Assembly: GCF_000308815.1 (NCBI RefSeq)
Contig: NZ_BAFX01000074.1
Span: 221,131-285,130 of the forward strand
Direction of reading: 5' to 3'
Origin: Nocardia concava NBRC 100430
Lineage (GTDB): Bacteria > Actinomycetota > Actinomycetes > Mycobacteriales > Mycobacteriaceae
DNA length: 64,000 bases
Below the pieces are notes generated by a model, which worked only from the letters and a program-made list of their open reading frames with translations, was not told the DNA's origin and did not search any database. Position numbers and translations under genes: made by a program. Below are positions 34,326-42,643 of the stretch, one piece after another (position 1 is the stretch's first letter; every line of letters begins with the position of its first letter).

Positions 34326-35402
34326 ATGGCGAGCGTGCACCGAATCGCGGTAATTCCGGGCGACGGCATCGGAAAAGAAGTGGTGCCGGAGGGAATCCGG
34401 GTACTGGAGGGTGCGGCCGCGACCCACGATTTCACCCTCGAACTCGAATACTTCGATTTCGCGAGCGCCGACTACTACACCGCGCACGGGAAAATGCTGC
34501 CGGACAACTGGTTCGACCGGTTGAAGTCCTTCGACGCCCTCTACTTCGGCGCTGTCGGCTGGCCCGACGTCGTCCCCGACCACATCTCCCTGTGGGGCAG
34601 TCTGCTGCAATTCCGCAGGCACTTCGACCAGTACGCCAACCTGCGCCCGGTGCGCCTGCTGCCGGGTGTGGCGAGCCCGCTGGCCGGGCGCGCACCCGGC
34701 GACATCGACTTCTACGTGGTGCGCGAGAACACCGAGGGCGAATACTCCAACGTCGGCGGGCGAATCTTCGAGGGCACCGACCGGGAAACCGTTGTCCAGG
34801 AGACGATCATGACCCGCACCGGGGTGGACCGCATCCTGCACTACGCATTCGAATTGGCCGCCCGCCGACCGCGCCGGCACCTGACCTCGGCGACCAAGAG
34901 CAATGGCATTTCCATCACCATGCCCTATTGGGACGAGCGACTGGCGGAAATGAAACGCCACTATCCCGAGGTCGAGGTCGACCAGTACCACATCGATATT
35001 CTGGCCGCGCATTTCGTGCTGCACCCGGATCGATTCGACGTGGTCGTGGCCAGCAATCTGTTCGGCGATATCCTCAGCGATCTCGGCCCCGCGTGCACCG
35101 GGACCATCGGCATCGCGCCGAGCGGGAACATCAACCCGGAGCGCCGCTTTCCCAGCCTGTTCGAGCCCGTGCACGGCTCGGCCCCCGATATCGCCGGGCG
35201 CGGCATCGCCAATCCGATCGGCCAGATCTGGAGCGCGGCCATGATGCTCGACCATCTCGGCGAGCCCGACGCGGCCGCCGCCGTCCTGACCTCCATCGAG
35301 ACCGTGCTCGCGCGGGGCGAGGCGCTCACTCCCGACCTGGGCGGCACCGGAACCACCGAATCGCTGGGCAAGGCCGTGCGGGCAGCATTGGAAATCCGGT
35401 GA
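34326..35402 (+). CDS. Tartrate / D-malate dehydrogenase (isocitrate-isopropylmalate DH family)
   Basis: 358 aa NAD- and Mn-dependent beta-decarboxylating dehydrogenase. IAVIPGDGIGKEVVPEGIRVL opens it. The pattern LQFRRHFDQYANLRPVRLL, VVRENTEGEYSNVGGR and the Tyr/Lys region match TtuC/DmlA rather than isopropylmalate dehydrogenase; metal-binding Asp residues lie in DVVVASNLFGDILSD, and FEPVHGSAPDIAG is the NAD-loop. GAGGAGA precedes the ATG. With the transporter 6 bases downstream it should feed tartrate or D-malate to central metabolism. Confidence 0.85.
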   Translation: MASVHRIAVIPGDGIGKEVVPEGIRVLEGAAATHDFTLELEYFDFASADYYTAHGKMLPDNWFDRLKSFDALYFGAVGWPDVVPDHISLWGSLLQFRRHFDQYANLRPVRLLPGVASPLAGRAPGDIDFYVVRENTEGEYSNVGGRIFEGTDRETVVQETIMTRTGVDRILHYAFELAARRPRRHLTSATKSNGISITMPYWDERLAEMKRHYPEVEVDQYHIDILAAHFVLHPDRFDVVVASNLFGDILSDLGPACTGTIGIAPSGNINPERRFPSLFEPVHGSAPDIAGRGIANPIGQIWSAAMMLDHLGEPDAAAAVLTSIETVLARGEALTPDLGGTGTTESLGKAVRAALEIR

Positions 35403-35408
35403 GCGAGC

Positions 35409-36716
35409 ATGAGTTCCACCGATAAGGTCCGCCGCCCGAACCGCTTCGCGATTCCGGAGGTCGGCGGGGTGCCGCTGCTGCTGCCCGTCATCCTCACCGC
35501 GCTGGTACTGCTCGCCGGAGCGCGACGCGCCATCCCGGAGAACATGATCGGCGGATTGGCGGTGATCGTCGGCCTGGGCATGCTGCTCGGCCCGCTGGGC
35601 AACCGCCTGCCCGTCATCTCCCGCATCGGCGGCGGCGCGCTGGTCTGCCTGCTGACGCCGTCGATCCTGGTGTACGCCAAGGTCTTCGACGGCAACACCG
35701 TGCGCGCGGTCACCGCGCTGATGAAGCAGGCCAACTTCCTGTACTTCGTGATCGCCACCCTGGTGGTCGGCAGCATCCTCGGCATGAGCCGAAAACTCAT
35801 GGTGGGCGGGCTGATCCGCATCTTCCCGCCGCTGCTGGCGGGGACCGTCGCCGCCGTGGCGGCGGGGCTCGCGGTGGCGATGGCCTTCGGCTACAGCCTG
35901 CACCGGGCGCTGTTCTACATCGTGATCCCCATCATCGGCGGCGGCATCGGTGAGGGGGTCATCCCGCTGTCCTCGGCCTACGCCTCGGCCCTGGGCGGCG
36001 AAGCCGGAAGCTATGTGGCGGAACTGATTCCGGCGGCCATCATCGGCAATATCGTCGCGATCATCACCGCGGGCGTCCTGCGCCGACTCGGCGACAAGCG
36101 CCCGGAGCTCGACGGCGGCGGGCGACTGGTCCGCGGCCCGGAACCCGAGATACTCACCGCGGCAACGGAACCGGCTCCGGCCCGCGAACCGAACTACGCC
36201 CTCGGCGTACTCATGATCACCGGCCTGTTCGTGTTCGCCGCCCTGCTGGAGAAGCTGATCCACCTCCCCGCCCCGGTCCTGGTCATCGTGACGGCGGTGA
36301 TCTGCAAACTCGTCGGCGTCTTCCCGCCTGCCGCGGAAGCCGACGCCCGCGCCGTCTACACGATTATCGCCCGCTGGTTCATCTTCCCCACCATGGTCGG
36401 CCTCGGCATGGTCTACCTGCCGCTGAACAACGTGGTATCCGTCCTGTCGATCGGCTATGTGATCGCCTGCGCCGCAGTCGTTCTCGCCATGGCCCTCACC
36501 GGATACCTGGTCGGCCGCGCCATCGCCATGTACCCCGTCGACGCCGCCCTGGTCACCGTCTGCCACAGCGGCCTGGGCGGCACCGGCGACGTGGCCATCC
36601 TCTCCGCCGCCGACCGCATGAACCTGATGCCCTTCGCCCAGATCTCCACCCGCCTGGGCGGCGTCACCACCGTGATCTCCGCGACCTGGCTCATCCGATT
36701 GCTCGGAGCGGGTTAG
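35409..36716 (+). CDS. 2-hydroxycarboxylate transporter (2HCT family)
   Basis: 435 aa, about 11 membrane segments. The conserved GGxG re-entrant-loop motif appears as GGGIGEGVIPLSSAYA, and a second loop GLGGTGDVAILSAADRMNLMPFAQISTRLGG marks the C-terminal half, both diagnostic of the CitS/MaeN/CimH family of citrate and malate sodium symporters. Placed 6 bases after the dehydrogenase, it likely imports the same 2-hydroxy acid. Confidence 0.85.
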   Translation: MSSTDKVRRPNRFAIPEVGGVPLLLPVILTALVLLAGARRAIPENMIGGLAVIVGLGMLLGPLGNRLPVISRIGGGALVCLLTPSILVYAKVFDGNTVRAVTALMKQANFLYFVIATLVVGSILGMSRKLMVGGLIRIFPPLLAGTVAAVAAGLAVAMAFGYSLHRALFYIVIPIIGGGIGEGVIPLSSAYASALGGEAGSYVAELIPAAIIGNIVAIITAGVLRRLGDKRPELDGGGRLVRGPEPEILTAATEPAPAREPNYALGVLMITGLFVFAALLEKLIHLPAPVLVIVTAVICKLVGVFPPAAEADARAVYTIIARWFIFPTMVGLGMVYLPLNNVVSVLSIGYVIACAAVVLAMALTGYLVGRAIAMYPVDAALVTVCHSGLGGTGDVAILSAADRMNLMPFAQISTRLGGVTTVISATWLIRLLGAG

Positions 36717-36767
36717 CCGGGTCGACCCCGGACGTGTCAAGCGGCCCCTGCCGGGTATCGACCAGGT

Positions 36768-38141
36768 GTGACCTTCGACTTGACGCCCACCGCCGCCCAA
36801 CACGACCTGGTGAAGCGGGTGCACGAGTTCGCGAAGGACCACGTCCGGCCCGTGGCCTCGCATTACGACCGGACGCAGGAGTTTCCGTGGCCGGTGCTCG
36901 AGGAAGCCGCCGAGCGTGGCTTCTACAGCCCGCTGTTCTACCGCGACCTCATCGGCGACCGCACCGGGCTCTCGCTGCCGATGTTCATGGAGGAGCTGTT
37001 CTGGGGATGTGCCGGCATCGGATTGGCGATTGTGATGCCGGCACTCGCTCTGTCCGCGATCGGGCAGGCCGCCACCCCCGAGCAGATGCTGCGCTGGGCG
37101 CCCGAATGTTTCGGCACCCCAGGGGATTTGAAGCTGGCGGCGCTCGCGATCTCCGAACCCGAGGGCGGCAGCGATGTGCGCAACCTGCGTACCCGCGCCG
37201 TCCGCGACGGCGACGACTGGGTGATCGACGGCCACAAGATGTGGATCGGCAACGGCGGCATCGCCGATGTGCACGTCGTGAACGCGGTGGTCGACGAACA
37301 ACTCGGGCATCGCGGCCAGGCGCTGTTCGTCGTCCCCGGCGGCACACCGGGCCTGGAATTGGTCCGCAAGCTGGACAAACTCGGTTGCCGGGCCTCGCAC
37401 ACCGCCGAGTTGCGGCTGAACCGGGTGCGCGTGCCGGGCGACCATATGCTCGGCGGTGCGGACAAGCTCCAACAGCGACTGGCCAGGACACGCTCGAAGG
37501 GCGAGGGCCGCGGCAGCTCGCCGACCCTGGGCACCTTCGCCCAGACGCGCCCGATGGTCGCCGCGCAGGCGCTCGGAATCGGCAGGGCCGCACTGGAATA
37601 TATGACCGACTACGCCAACCACCGCGAGGCCTTCGGAGCGCCGATCATCGACCACCAGGGCATCGCGTTCCCGATCGCGGACCTCGCCACGCGCCTCGAT
37701 GCCGCCCGGCTGCTCACCTGGCGCGCCGCCTGGATGGCCGCCAATCACGTGCCCTTCACGCGCGGTGAAGGCTCGATGGCCAAGCTGGCCGCCAGCGAAG
37801 TCGCGGTCGACGCCACCGAACGCGCCATCCAAACCCTCGGCGGCTGGGGATACATCACCGACCACCCGGTCGAGAAGTGGTACCGGGACGCCAAGCTCTA
37901 CACCATCTTCGAAGGCACCAGCGAGATCCAGCGGATCGTGATCAGCTCCGCCCTGGGCGCCGCCGAAGGCAAACCCCCGCTGCACGTCGAACTCGAGCCC
38001 TCCGGTGGCACACTGAACAAGATGTTCGGCCGCGGCACCGAAATGCGCACCAAGGCCGCCACCGCCGCATTGACCATGAAAGACCGCATGCCCGAACCGA
38101 TCAGGCGGGCCGCCATGAAGGTGCTACGCCCGCCACACTGA
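36768..38141 (+). CDS. Acyl-CoA dehydrogenase
   Basis: 457 aa FAD-dependent enzyme that introduces an alpha-beta double bond into an acyl-CoA. Signatures are LAALAISEPEGGSDVRNLRT, WVIDGHKMWIGNGGIADV, QTLGGWGYITDHPVEKWYRDAKLYTIFEGTSEIQR with the catalytic Glu in IFEGT. GTG start. An extra C-terminal 60 residues (EMRTKAATAALTMKDRMPEP) extend beyond the usual domain. No lipid operon is next to it, so substrate length is not predictable. (Residue runs quoted are split by the fold, read as separate motifs.). Confidence 0.88.
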   Translation: MTFDLTPTAAQHDLVKRVHEFAKDHVRPVASHYDRTQEFPWPVLEEAAERGFYSPLFYRDLIGDRTGLSLPMFMEELFWGCAGIGLAIVMPALALSAIGQAATPEQMLRWAPECFGTPGDLKLAALAISEPEGGSDVRNLRTRAVRDGDDWVIDGHKMWIGNGGIADVHVVNAVVDEQLGHRGQALFVVPGGTPGLELVRKLDKLGCRASHTAELRLNRVRVPGDHMLGGADKLQQRLARTRSKGEGRGSSPTLGTFAQTRPMVAAQALGIGRAALEYMTDYANHREAFGAPIIDHQGIAFPIADLATRLDAARLLTWRAAWMAANHVPFTRGEGSMAKLAASEVAVDATERAIQTLGGWGYITDHPVEKWYRDAKLYTIFEGTSEIQRIVISSALGAAEGKPPLHVELEPSGGTLNKMFGRGTEMRTKAATAALTMKDRMPEPIRRAAMKVLRPPH

Positions 38142-38170
38142 GCCACCCGACCGCGTTCGAGGAGGACCCG

Positions 38171-38731
38171 ATGCTGCCGGTGATCTACTCGATGACCGTG
38201 TCGGTGGACGGCTTCACCGCCGCACCCGGCGACGACATCGGCTTCACCGTCCCGGATGAGGAGTTGTTCCGCTTCCACCTCGAGCAGACTCGCGATGTCG
38301 CCGGATTCGTTTGCGGACGTCGTCTCTACGAGGCGATGCTGGTATGGGAGACCGCCGAGCAGACCATGACCGACCCGGCGCAGCTCGAGTTCGCGCGGGT
38401 CTGGCGAGCGATCCCGAAAGTCGTGTTCTCCAGCACGCTGACCTCGGTGGTCGGCAACGCCCGCCTGGCCACCGCCGACCTGGCCACCGAGCTGGACCGA
38501 CTCCGAAACCGACCCGGTGACGGCGTGGTATCCATCGCAGGACCGACCCTGGCGGGGGCAGCCATCCTCACGGACCTGATCGACGAGTACCGCCAGTTCG
38601 TCTACCCGACCATCCTCGGCGGCGGCACGCCGTACTTCCCACTGCTGCCCAAACCCCTGGAACTGCGGCTGACCGAGTCCCGGGCACTGAACCTCGGTGT
38701 CGTCTACCTCCGCTACCAGCGCATCCGCTGA
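38171..38731 (+). CDS. Dihydrofolate reductase-family protein (RibD C-terminal type)
   Basis: 186 aa. N-terminal IYSMTVSVDGFTAAPGDDIGFT, FVCGRRLYEAM and the glycine-rich YPTILGGGTPYFPLL are typical of the YyaP/RibD-C group of NADPH-binding proteins. GAGGAGG lies just before ATG. Such genes are frequent in actinobacteria and are usually of unknown substrate; it should not be called a true folate reductase. Confidence 0.82.
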   Translation: MLPVIYSMTVSVDGFTAAPGDDIGFTVPDEELFRFHLEQTRDVAGFVCGRRLYEAMLVWETAEQTMTDPAQLEFARVWRAIPKVVFSSTLTSVVGNARLATADLATELDRLRNRPGDGVVSIAGPTLAGAAILTDLIDEYRQFVYPTILGGGTPYFPLLPKPLELRLTESRALNLGVVYLRYQRIR

Positions 38732-38744
38732 CCTCGAATACGGG

Positions 38745-39107
38745 CTACTCCGCAGGGAATTCGATGGCGGGTTCTTGATCGGAAGCCAGCAGGAAGTGGG
38801 CGAGGAAGACGACATCCTCATCCAGAGCATCGAATTGGGCGATGCGAAGGGCCTCGGGCTCGAAGAAGACATCGCCGGGGCGCAGCACGACCAGCGGCTC
38901 GCCCTCGATGCGGAAGGCCACCGAACCCGAGACGACGCTGCCGACCACGGGACCGTTGTGGGTGTGCAGCCCGGCGGCGGTGCCCGCGGGCATCGAGATG
39001 CGGCGGGTCTGGATCCGGTCGGTGAGCTTGGCCGGGGCGACCGGGACATCCATGATGACGGCTCGCGTCACGGCCGAGAAGGACAGGGGCGGAGTGGATT
39101 CCGGCAT
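38745..39107 (-). CDS. Small cupin-domain protein
   Basis: 120 aa single cupin beta-barrel. Metal-type residues are in PAGTAAGLHTHNGPVVGSVVSG (cupin motif 1) and FRIEGEPLVVLRPGDVFFEP (motif 2). Convergent with the DHFR-like gene, 13 bases apart. It may bind or modify a small molecule; unassigned. Confidence 0.78.
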   Translation of the reverse strand: MPESTPPLSFSAVTRAVIMDVPVAPAKLTDRIQTRRISMPAGTAAGLHTHNGPVVGSVVSGSVAFRIEGEPLVVLRPGDVFFEPEALRIAQFDALDEDVVFLAHFLLASDQEPAIEFPAE

Positions 39108-39156
39108 GAGGCGAGCCTAGCCGCGGAAATCGTATATCGCTAACCGGCTAGTGCGG

Positions 39157-39867
39157 TTATCGGGCCTCGGTGCCCGACTCGAACAGCCCCGGAATCGTGA
39201 GCGCGTACTCGATGTCGTCACGAATGCCGAGCATGGCCAGCACGCCGCGCACCATCGTCAGACGGGCGGCGTCGATGGTGGCCTGATCCGGCTCGCCGTG
39301 CGGGGCCGCCGCGGAGATGCGGTAGACGACGAATTCGCAGATCTGCAGCGAAGTGTCGAGATCCAGATCGGCGGGAGCGGGGCGGCCCAGCGCGATCACC
39401 TTGGCGCGCACCAGGGTTCGGATATCGGCGATCGCCTCCTCGCGATACGAGGAGACCGGCGAACCCGGATCGTGCAGTTCGGCGAACAGCGGAGCCAGCA
39501 TCGTGCCGTGTCCGCCCGCCCAGTGCAGGTACGCCTCGATCATGTTGATGCCCAGCTCGACCGGCTGCTCGGTACGGTCCAGGGCATCGCGGATGCCGCC
39601 CACCAGATCCTCGTTGGAAATGGCCAGCAACGCGTGCAGCGGCTCGACGGCATTGGCGAAATACCGGTAGAAGGTCGGCCGCGCGAGCCCGGCCTTCTCG
39701 ATGATGCGTGCCACGTTCAACCCGCGCGAACCCTGTTCGGCGAAGACCTCCGCGGTCGCCAGCACGATGCGGGCGCGCACCTGGTCGGCCTGCTGCTCGG
39801 TCTGCGGCGGGCGGCCGCGACGGGCCGCCTTCGCGGTTGACCCGTCCGCTGCCTTCGGGGTTGACAT
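39157..39867 (-). CDS. TetR-family transcriptional regulator
   Basis: 236 aa. After a disordered start (MSTPKAADGSTAKAARRGRPP), the HTH domain reads ATAEVFAEQGSRGLNVARII, EKAGLARPTFYRYF, then a helical ligand-binding domain. A GTG at 39879 is an alternative start. It is divergent from the aldehyde dehydrogenase operon, and tandem palindromic sites fill the gap, so it very likely represses that operon and itself. Confidence 0.88.
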   Translation of the reverse strand: MSTPKAADGSTAKAARRGRPPQTEQQADQVRARIVLATAEVFAEQGSRGLNVARIIEKAGLARPTFYRYFANAVEPLHALLAISNEDLVGGIRDALDRTEQPVELGINMIEAYLHWAGGHGTMLAPLFAELHDPGSPVSSYREEAIADIRTLVRAKVIALGRPAPADLDLDTSLQICEFVVYRISAAAPHGEPDQATIDAARLTMVRGVLAMLGIRDDIEYALTIPGLFESGTEAR

Positions 39868-39890
39868 GGTGGGCGTCACATCGATTAATC

Positions 39891-39922
39891 TAACACCAGT
39901 GTTCATGTAACACCGATGTTCA
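39891..39922. promoter_or_regulatory. Tandem TetR-type operators
   Basis: Two direct copies, 17 bases apart: TAACACCAGTGTTCA (39891-39905) and TAACACCGATGTTCA (39908-39922). Each contains an inverted repeat, AACAC-N2-GTGTT in the first and AACA-N4-TGTT in the second. They sit in the 91-base gap between the regulator and the aldehyde dehydrogenase gene, so a bound dimer pair would block both promoters. Confidence 0.65.
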
Positions 39923-39958
39923 CTTAATAGCGGATACGACTCCCCGAGAGGGCGACCA

Positions 39959-41530
39959 ATGACGACAGCCCCGCAGCTGGCCGCGGCCGACGCACTTGAT
40001 TTCGACCTGGTCCAGCGGCTGCTCGGCCACGCCGTCGCGGACGGCGCGCCCTCGGTGGAGGTCTTCGCGCCCGCCACCGGAGCCAAGGTCGTCGACCTGC
40101 CGCAGTCCTCGGTCGCCGATATCGACGCTGCGTTCGCGACCGCGCGCGCCGCACAGGAGAAGTGGGCCCGGGTGCCGGTCGGGGAGCGGGCCGCGCTGCT
40201 GCGCCGCATTCACGACCTGGTGCTCGCCGAGCAGGACACCATTCTCGACATCGTGCAGCTCGAGACCGGCAAGTCGCGCGTGCACGCCTTCGACGAGGTC
40301 TCCGATGTCGCGGTGAACACCCGCTTCTACGCCGCCGAGGGCAAATCGATTCTGGCGCACCGCAAGCCGCGCGGGGTCATGCCGGTGCTCACCCAGGTGG
40401 AGGTGCGCAACCGGCCCAAGGGCGTGGTCGCGGTCATCTCGCCGTGGAACTACCCGCTGGCCCTGGGCGCCTCGGACGCGCTGCCCGCGCTGCTCGCCGG
40501 CAATGCCGTCATCGGGCGCCCGGACAACCAGACCGCGCTGACCCTGCTGTGGGCCATCGATATCGCCGAGCGCGCGGGCCTGCCCAAGGGGCTGTGGCAG
40601 GCCGTGCTCGGGCGTGGCGCGGTGGTCGGCACCGAGGTCATCGCCCGCGCCGACTACGTCGACTACACCGGGTCCAGCGCGACCGGGCGGACCATCGCCC
40701 AGCAGGCGGGGGAGCGGCTCATCGGCTACTCGCTCGAACTCGGCGGCAAGAATCCGCTGCTGGTGCTCGAGGACGCCGACGTCTCGGCCGCCGCCAAGAT
40801 CGCGGTGCGGGCCTGCTTCGCCTCGGCCGGGCAGCTGTGCGAATCGATCGAGCGAATCTACGTGCACGACAAGGTGTATGACCAGTTCACCGCCGAATTC
40901 GTCGCGCACACCAAGGAACTCGGGCTCGGCAAGACCCTCGACTTCTCCTACGAGATCGGGTCGCTGACCTTCCCGCGTCAGATCGACACCGTCGGCAAGC
41001 ATGTCGACGACGCGGTCGCCAAGGGCGCGAAGGTGCTCGCGGGCGGCAAGGCGCGCCCGGACCTGGGCCCCTACTTCTACGAGCCCACCATCCTCGAGGG
41101 CGTGCGCGAGGGCATGACCGTCTACCGCGAAGAAACCTTCGGACCGGTCGTTTCGCTCTACCGCGTGCACAGCGACGACGAGGCCGTCGCCCAGGCCAAC
41201 GACACCGCCTACGGACTCAACGCCAGCGTCTGGAGCAAGGACATCACCCGCGCCCGCGAGGTGGCCGCACGCGTCCGCGCCGGTTCGGTGAACGTGAACG
41301 AGGGCTTCATCGCCGCCTGGGGTTCGGTCGCCGCGCCCTCGGGCGGGCTCGGAATCTCCGGCACGGGTCGTCGCCACGGGCCCGAGGGCCTGCTGAAATA
41401 CATCGACACCCAGACCATCGCGGTGCAGCGGGGCCTGCCCATCGCACCGCTGCCGGGTATGTCGGAACAGCTGTGGGCCAAGACCATGACGCTCTACCTG
41501 GGCGTCATGAAGACACTGCGGCAGAAGTGA
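39959..41530 (+). CDS. Aldehyde dehydrogenase (succinate-semialdehyde dehydrogenase-like)
   Basis: 523 aa NAD(P)-dependent aldehyde dehydrogenase. Visible: VISPWNYPLALGASDALPALLAGNAVI around the cofactor site, ELGGKNPLLVLEDAD with the general-base Glu, and SAGQLCESIERIYV with the catalytic Cys. It resembles GabD2-type enzymes in length and the C-terminal RRHGPEGLLKYIDTQTIAVQ. GAGAGGG precedes the ATG. The SDR gene follows after 34 bases. Residue stretches over 20 are read as neighbouring motifs. True aldehyde unknown. Confidence 0.85.
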   Translation: MTTAPQLAAADALDFDLVQRLLGHAVADGAPSVEVFAPATGAKVVDLPQSSVADIDAAFATARAAQEKWARVPVGERAALLRRIHDLVLAEQDTILDIVQLETGKSRVHAFDEVSDVAVNTRFYAAEGKSILAHRKPRGVMPVLTQVEVRNRPKGVVAVISPWNYPLALGASDALPALLAGNAVIGRPDNQTALTLLWAIDIAERAGLPKGLWQAVLGRGAVVGTEVIARADYVDYTGSSATGRTIAQQAGERLIGYSLELGGKNPLLVLEDADVSAAAKIAVRACFASAGQLCESIERIYVHDKVYDQFTAEFVAHTKELGLGKTLDFSYEIGSLTFPRQIDTVGKHVDDAVAKGAKVLAGGKARPDLGPYFYEPTILEGVREGMTVYREETFGPVVSLYRVHSDDEAVAQANDTAYGLNASVWSKDITRAREVAARVRAGSVNVNEGFIAAWGSVAAPSGGLGISGTGRRHGPEGLLKYIDTQTIAVQRGLPIAPLPGMSEQLWAKTMTLYLGVMKTLRQK

Positions 41531-41564
41531 TTCCGCCGTCCATTCGACAGGGGTACAGAGGGGC

Positions 41565-42392
41565 ATGAAGACCGTAGCGGGCAAGAAGGTCCTGGTCACC
41601 GGTGCGGCCATGGGGCTGGGCAAGTCCTTCGCCCAGCGCGCGGTGGCCGAACAGGCCAGCGATGTGGTGCTGTGGGACATCAATGAGACCGCGCTGAAGG
41701 AGACCGCTGCCGAACTGGCGGCCCAGGGCACCAGCAGGATTCACCACTACGTGGTGGACGTCTCCGACCGCGACGCCATCGCCGAGGCGGGCGCGGCCGT
41801 GCGCGGTGAGGTCGGCGGTATCGACGTGCTGGTCAACAACGCGGGCATCGTGCGCGGCAACGGGTACTTCTGGGAGACGTCGAACAAGGCCGACATCGAC
41901 AAGACGATGGCGATCAATTCCCTTGCGCCGATGTACATCACCCTCGAATTCCTGCCCGCCATGGTGGCCAACACCGGCGTCGAGGGCCGCGTGCTCAACA
42001 TCGCCTCCTCCGCGGGCCTGGTCGCCAACCCGCGCATGAGCGTCTACGCCGCCTCGAAATGGGCGGCCCTGGGCTGGTCCGACTCCGTGCGCCTCGAGCT
42101 GGAACAGTCCGGCAACGAGCACGTCAAGTTCACCACCGTCTGCCCCACCTACATCAACACCGGAATGTTCGACGGCGCCAAGGGCTTCTGGTTCACCCCC
42201 ATCCTCGACCAGGAGGAAGTCGTCGACACCTCCTGGACCGAAATGAAAAAGGGCTCCGCCCTGGTAGTCCTCCCCTGGACCTCCCGCCTCAACCGCGCCA
42301 TCTCCGGCCTCCTCCCCCTGAAGATCCGCGACTTCTACCTGAACACCGTCGGCGTCTACCACTCCATGGACGAATTCACCGGCCGCAAGTAA
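41565..42392 (+). CDS. Short-chain dehydrogenase/reductase
   Basis: 275 aa classical SDR. TGAAMGLGKS cofactor loop near residue 12, NNAGIV, catalytic Ser in NIASSAG and YxxxK in YAASKWAAL. C-terminal LPLKIRDFYLNTVGVYHSMD is conserved in a group found next to aldehyde dehydrogenases in mycobacteria and nocardiae. A perfect terminator follows 15 bases after the stop. The pair probably oxidises an alcohol through an aldehyde to an acid; inference. Confidence 0.88.
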   Translation: MKTVAGKKVLVTGAAMGLGKSFAQRAVAEQASDVVLWDINETALKETAAELAAQGTSRIHHYVVDVSDRDAIAEAGAAVRGEVGGIDVLVNNAGIVRGNGYFWETSNKADIDKTMAINSLAPMYITLEFLPAMVANTGVEGRVLNIASSAGLVANPRMSVYAASKWAALGWSDSVRLELEQSGNEHVKFTTVCPTYINTGMFDGAKGFWFTPILDQEEVVDTSWTEMKKGSALVVLPWTSRLNRAISGLLPLKIRDFYLNTVGVYHSMDEFTGRK

Positions 42393-42406
42393 CAACCAGC
42401 CCCCTC

Positions 42407-42436
42407 AGGCCCGCGCGAGCCCCCTCGCGCGGGCCT
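42407..42436 (+). terminator. Strong hairpin terminator after the SDR gene
   Basis: 13-base perfect arms AGGCCCGCGCGAG (42407-42419) and CTCGCGCGGGCCT (42424-42436) with a 4-base C loop, starting 15 bases after the SDR stop. No T-run, as is common in high-GC actinobacteria. Confidence 0.7.
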
Positions 42437-42475
42437 GACTCGTCCCAATCCCACCCCATCCCGCTCCGCGACCCT

Positions 42476-42532
42476 CGAGAATGCACTGGTGTACAGGTCT
42501 TCTCGACGTTCGGCTACGCCAGTGCATTCTCG
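42476..42532. repeat. Palindromic repeat element, family A copy 2 (best preserved)
   Basis: 57-base element with perfect 14-base terminal arms CGAGAATGCACTGG (42476-42489) and CCAGTGCATTCTCG (42519-42532), and a centre containing CTTCTCGACGTTC. Copies also at 25489-25545 (inverted) and 63972-64000 (cut by the window end). It lies in the 251-base gap before the GT87 gene. Confidence 0.8.
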
Positions 42533-42643
42533 GCGCGGGGTGGGGTGTTTTTGTGGGGTGTGAGGGGGCGGGGGGATGGATTGGAGGGGGTGTGGATGGT
42601 GCGGGTTAGTGTCCGGGGGCAGTCGCCGATAAAGTGGTGGTGG

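Noticed and set aside
34167..37985. Minus-strand open frame of about 1270 codons
   Set aside because: Opposite four recognisable genes and made of low-complexity Gly/Asp/His-rich sequence; not a gene.
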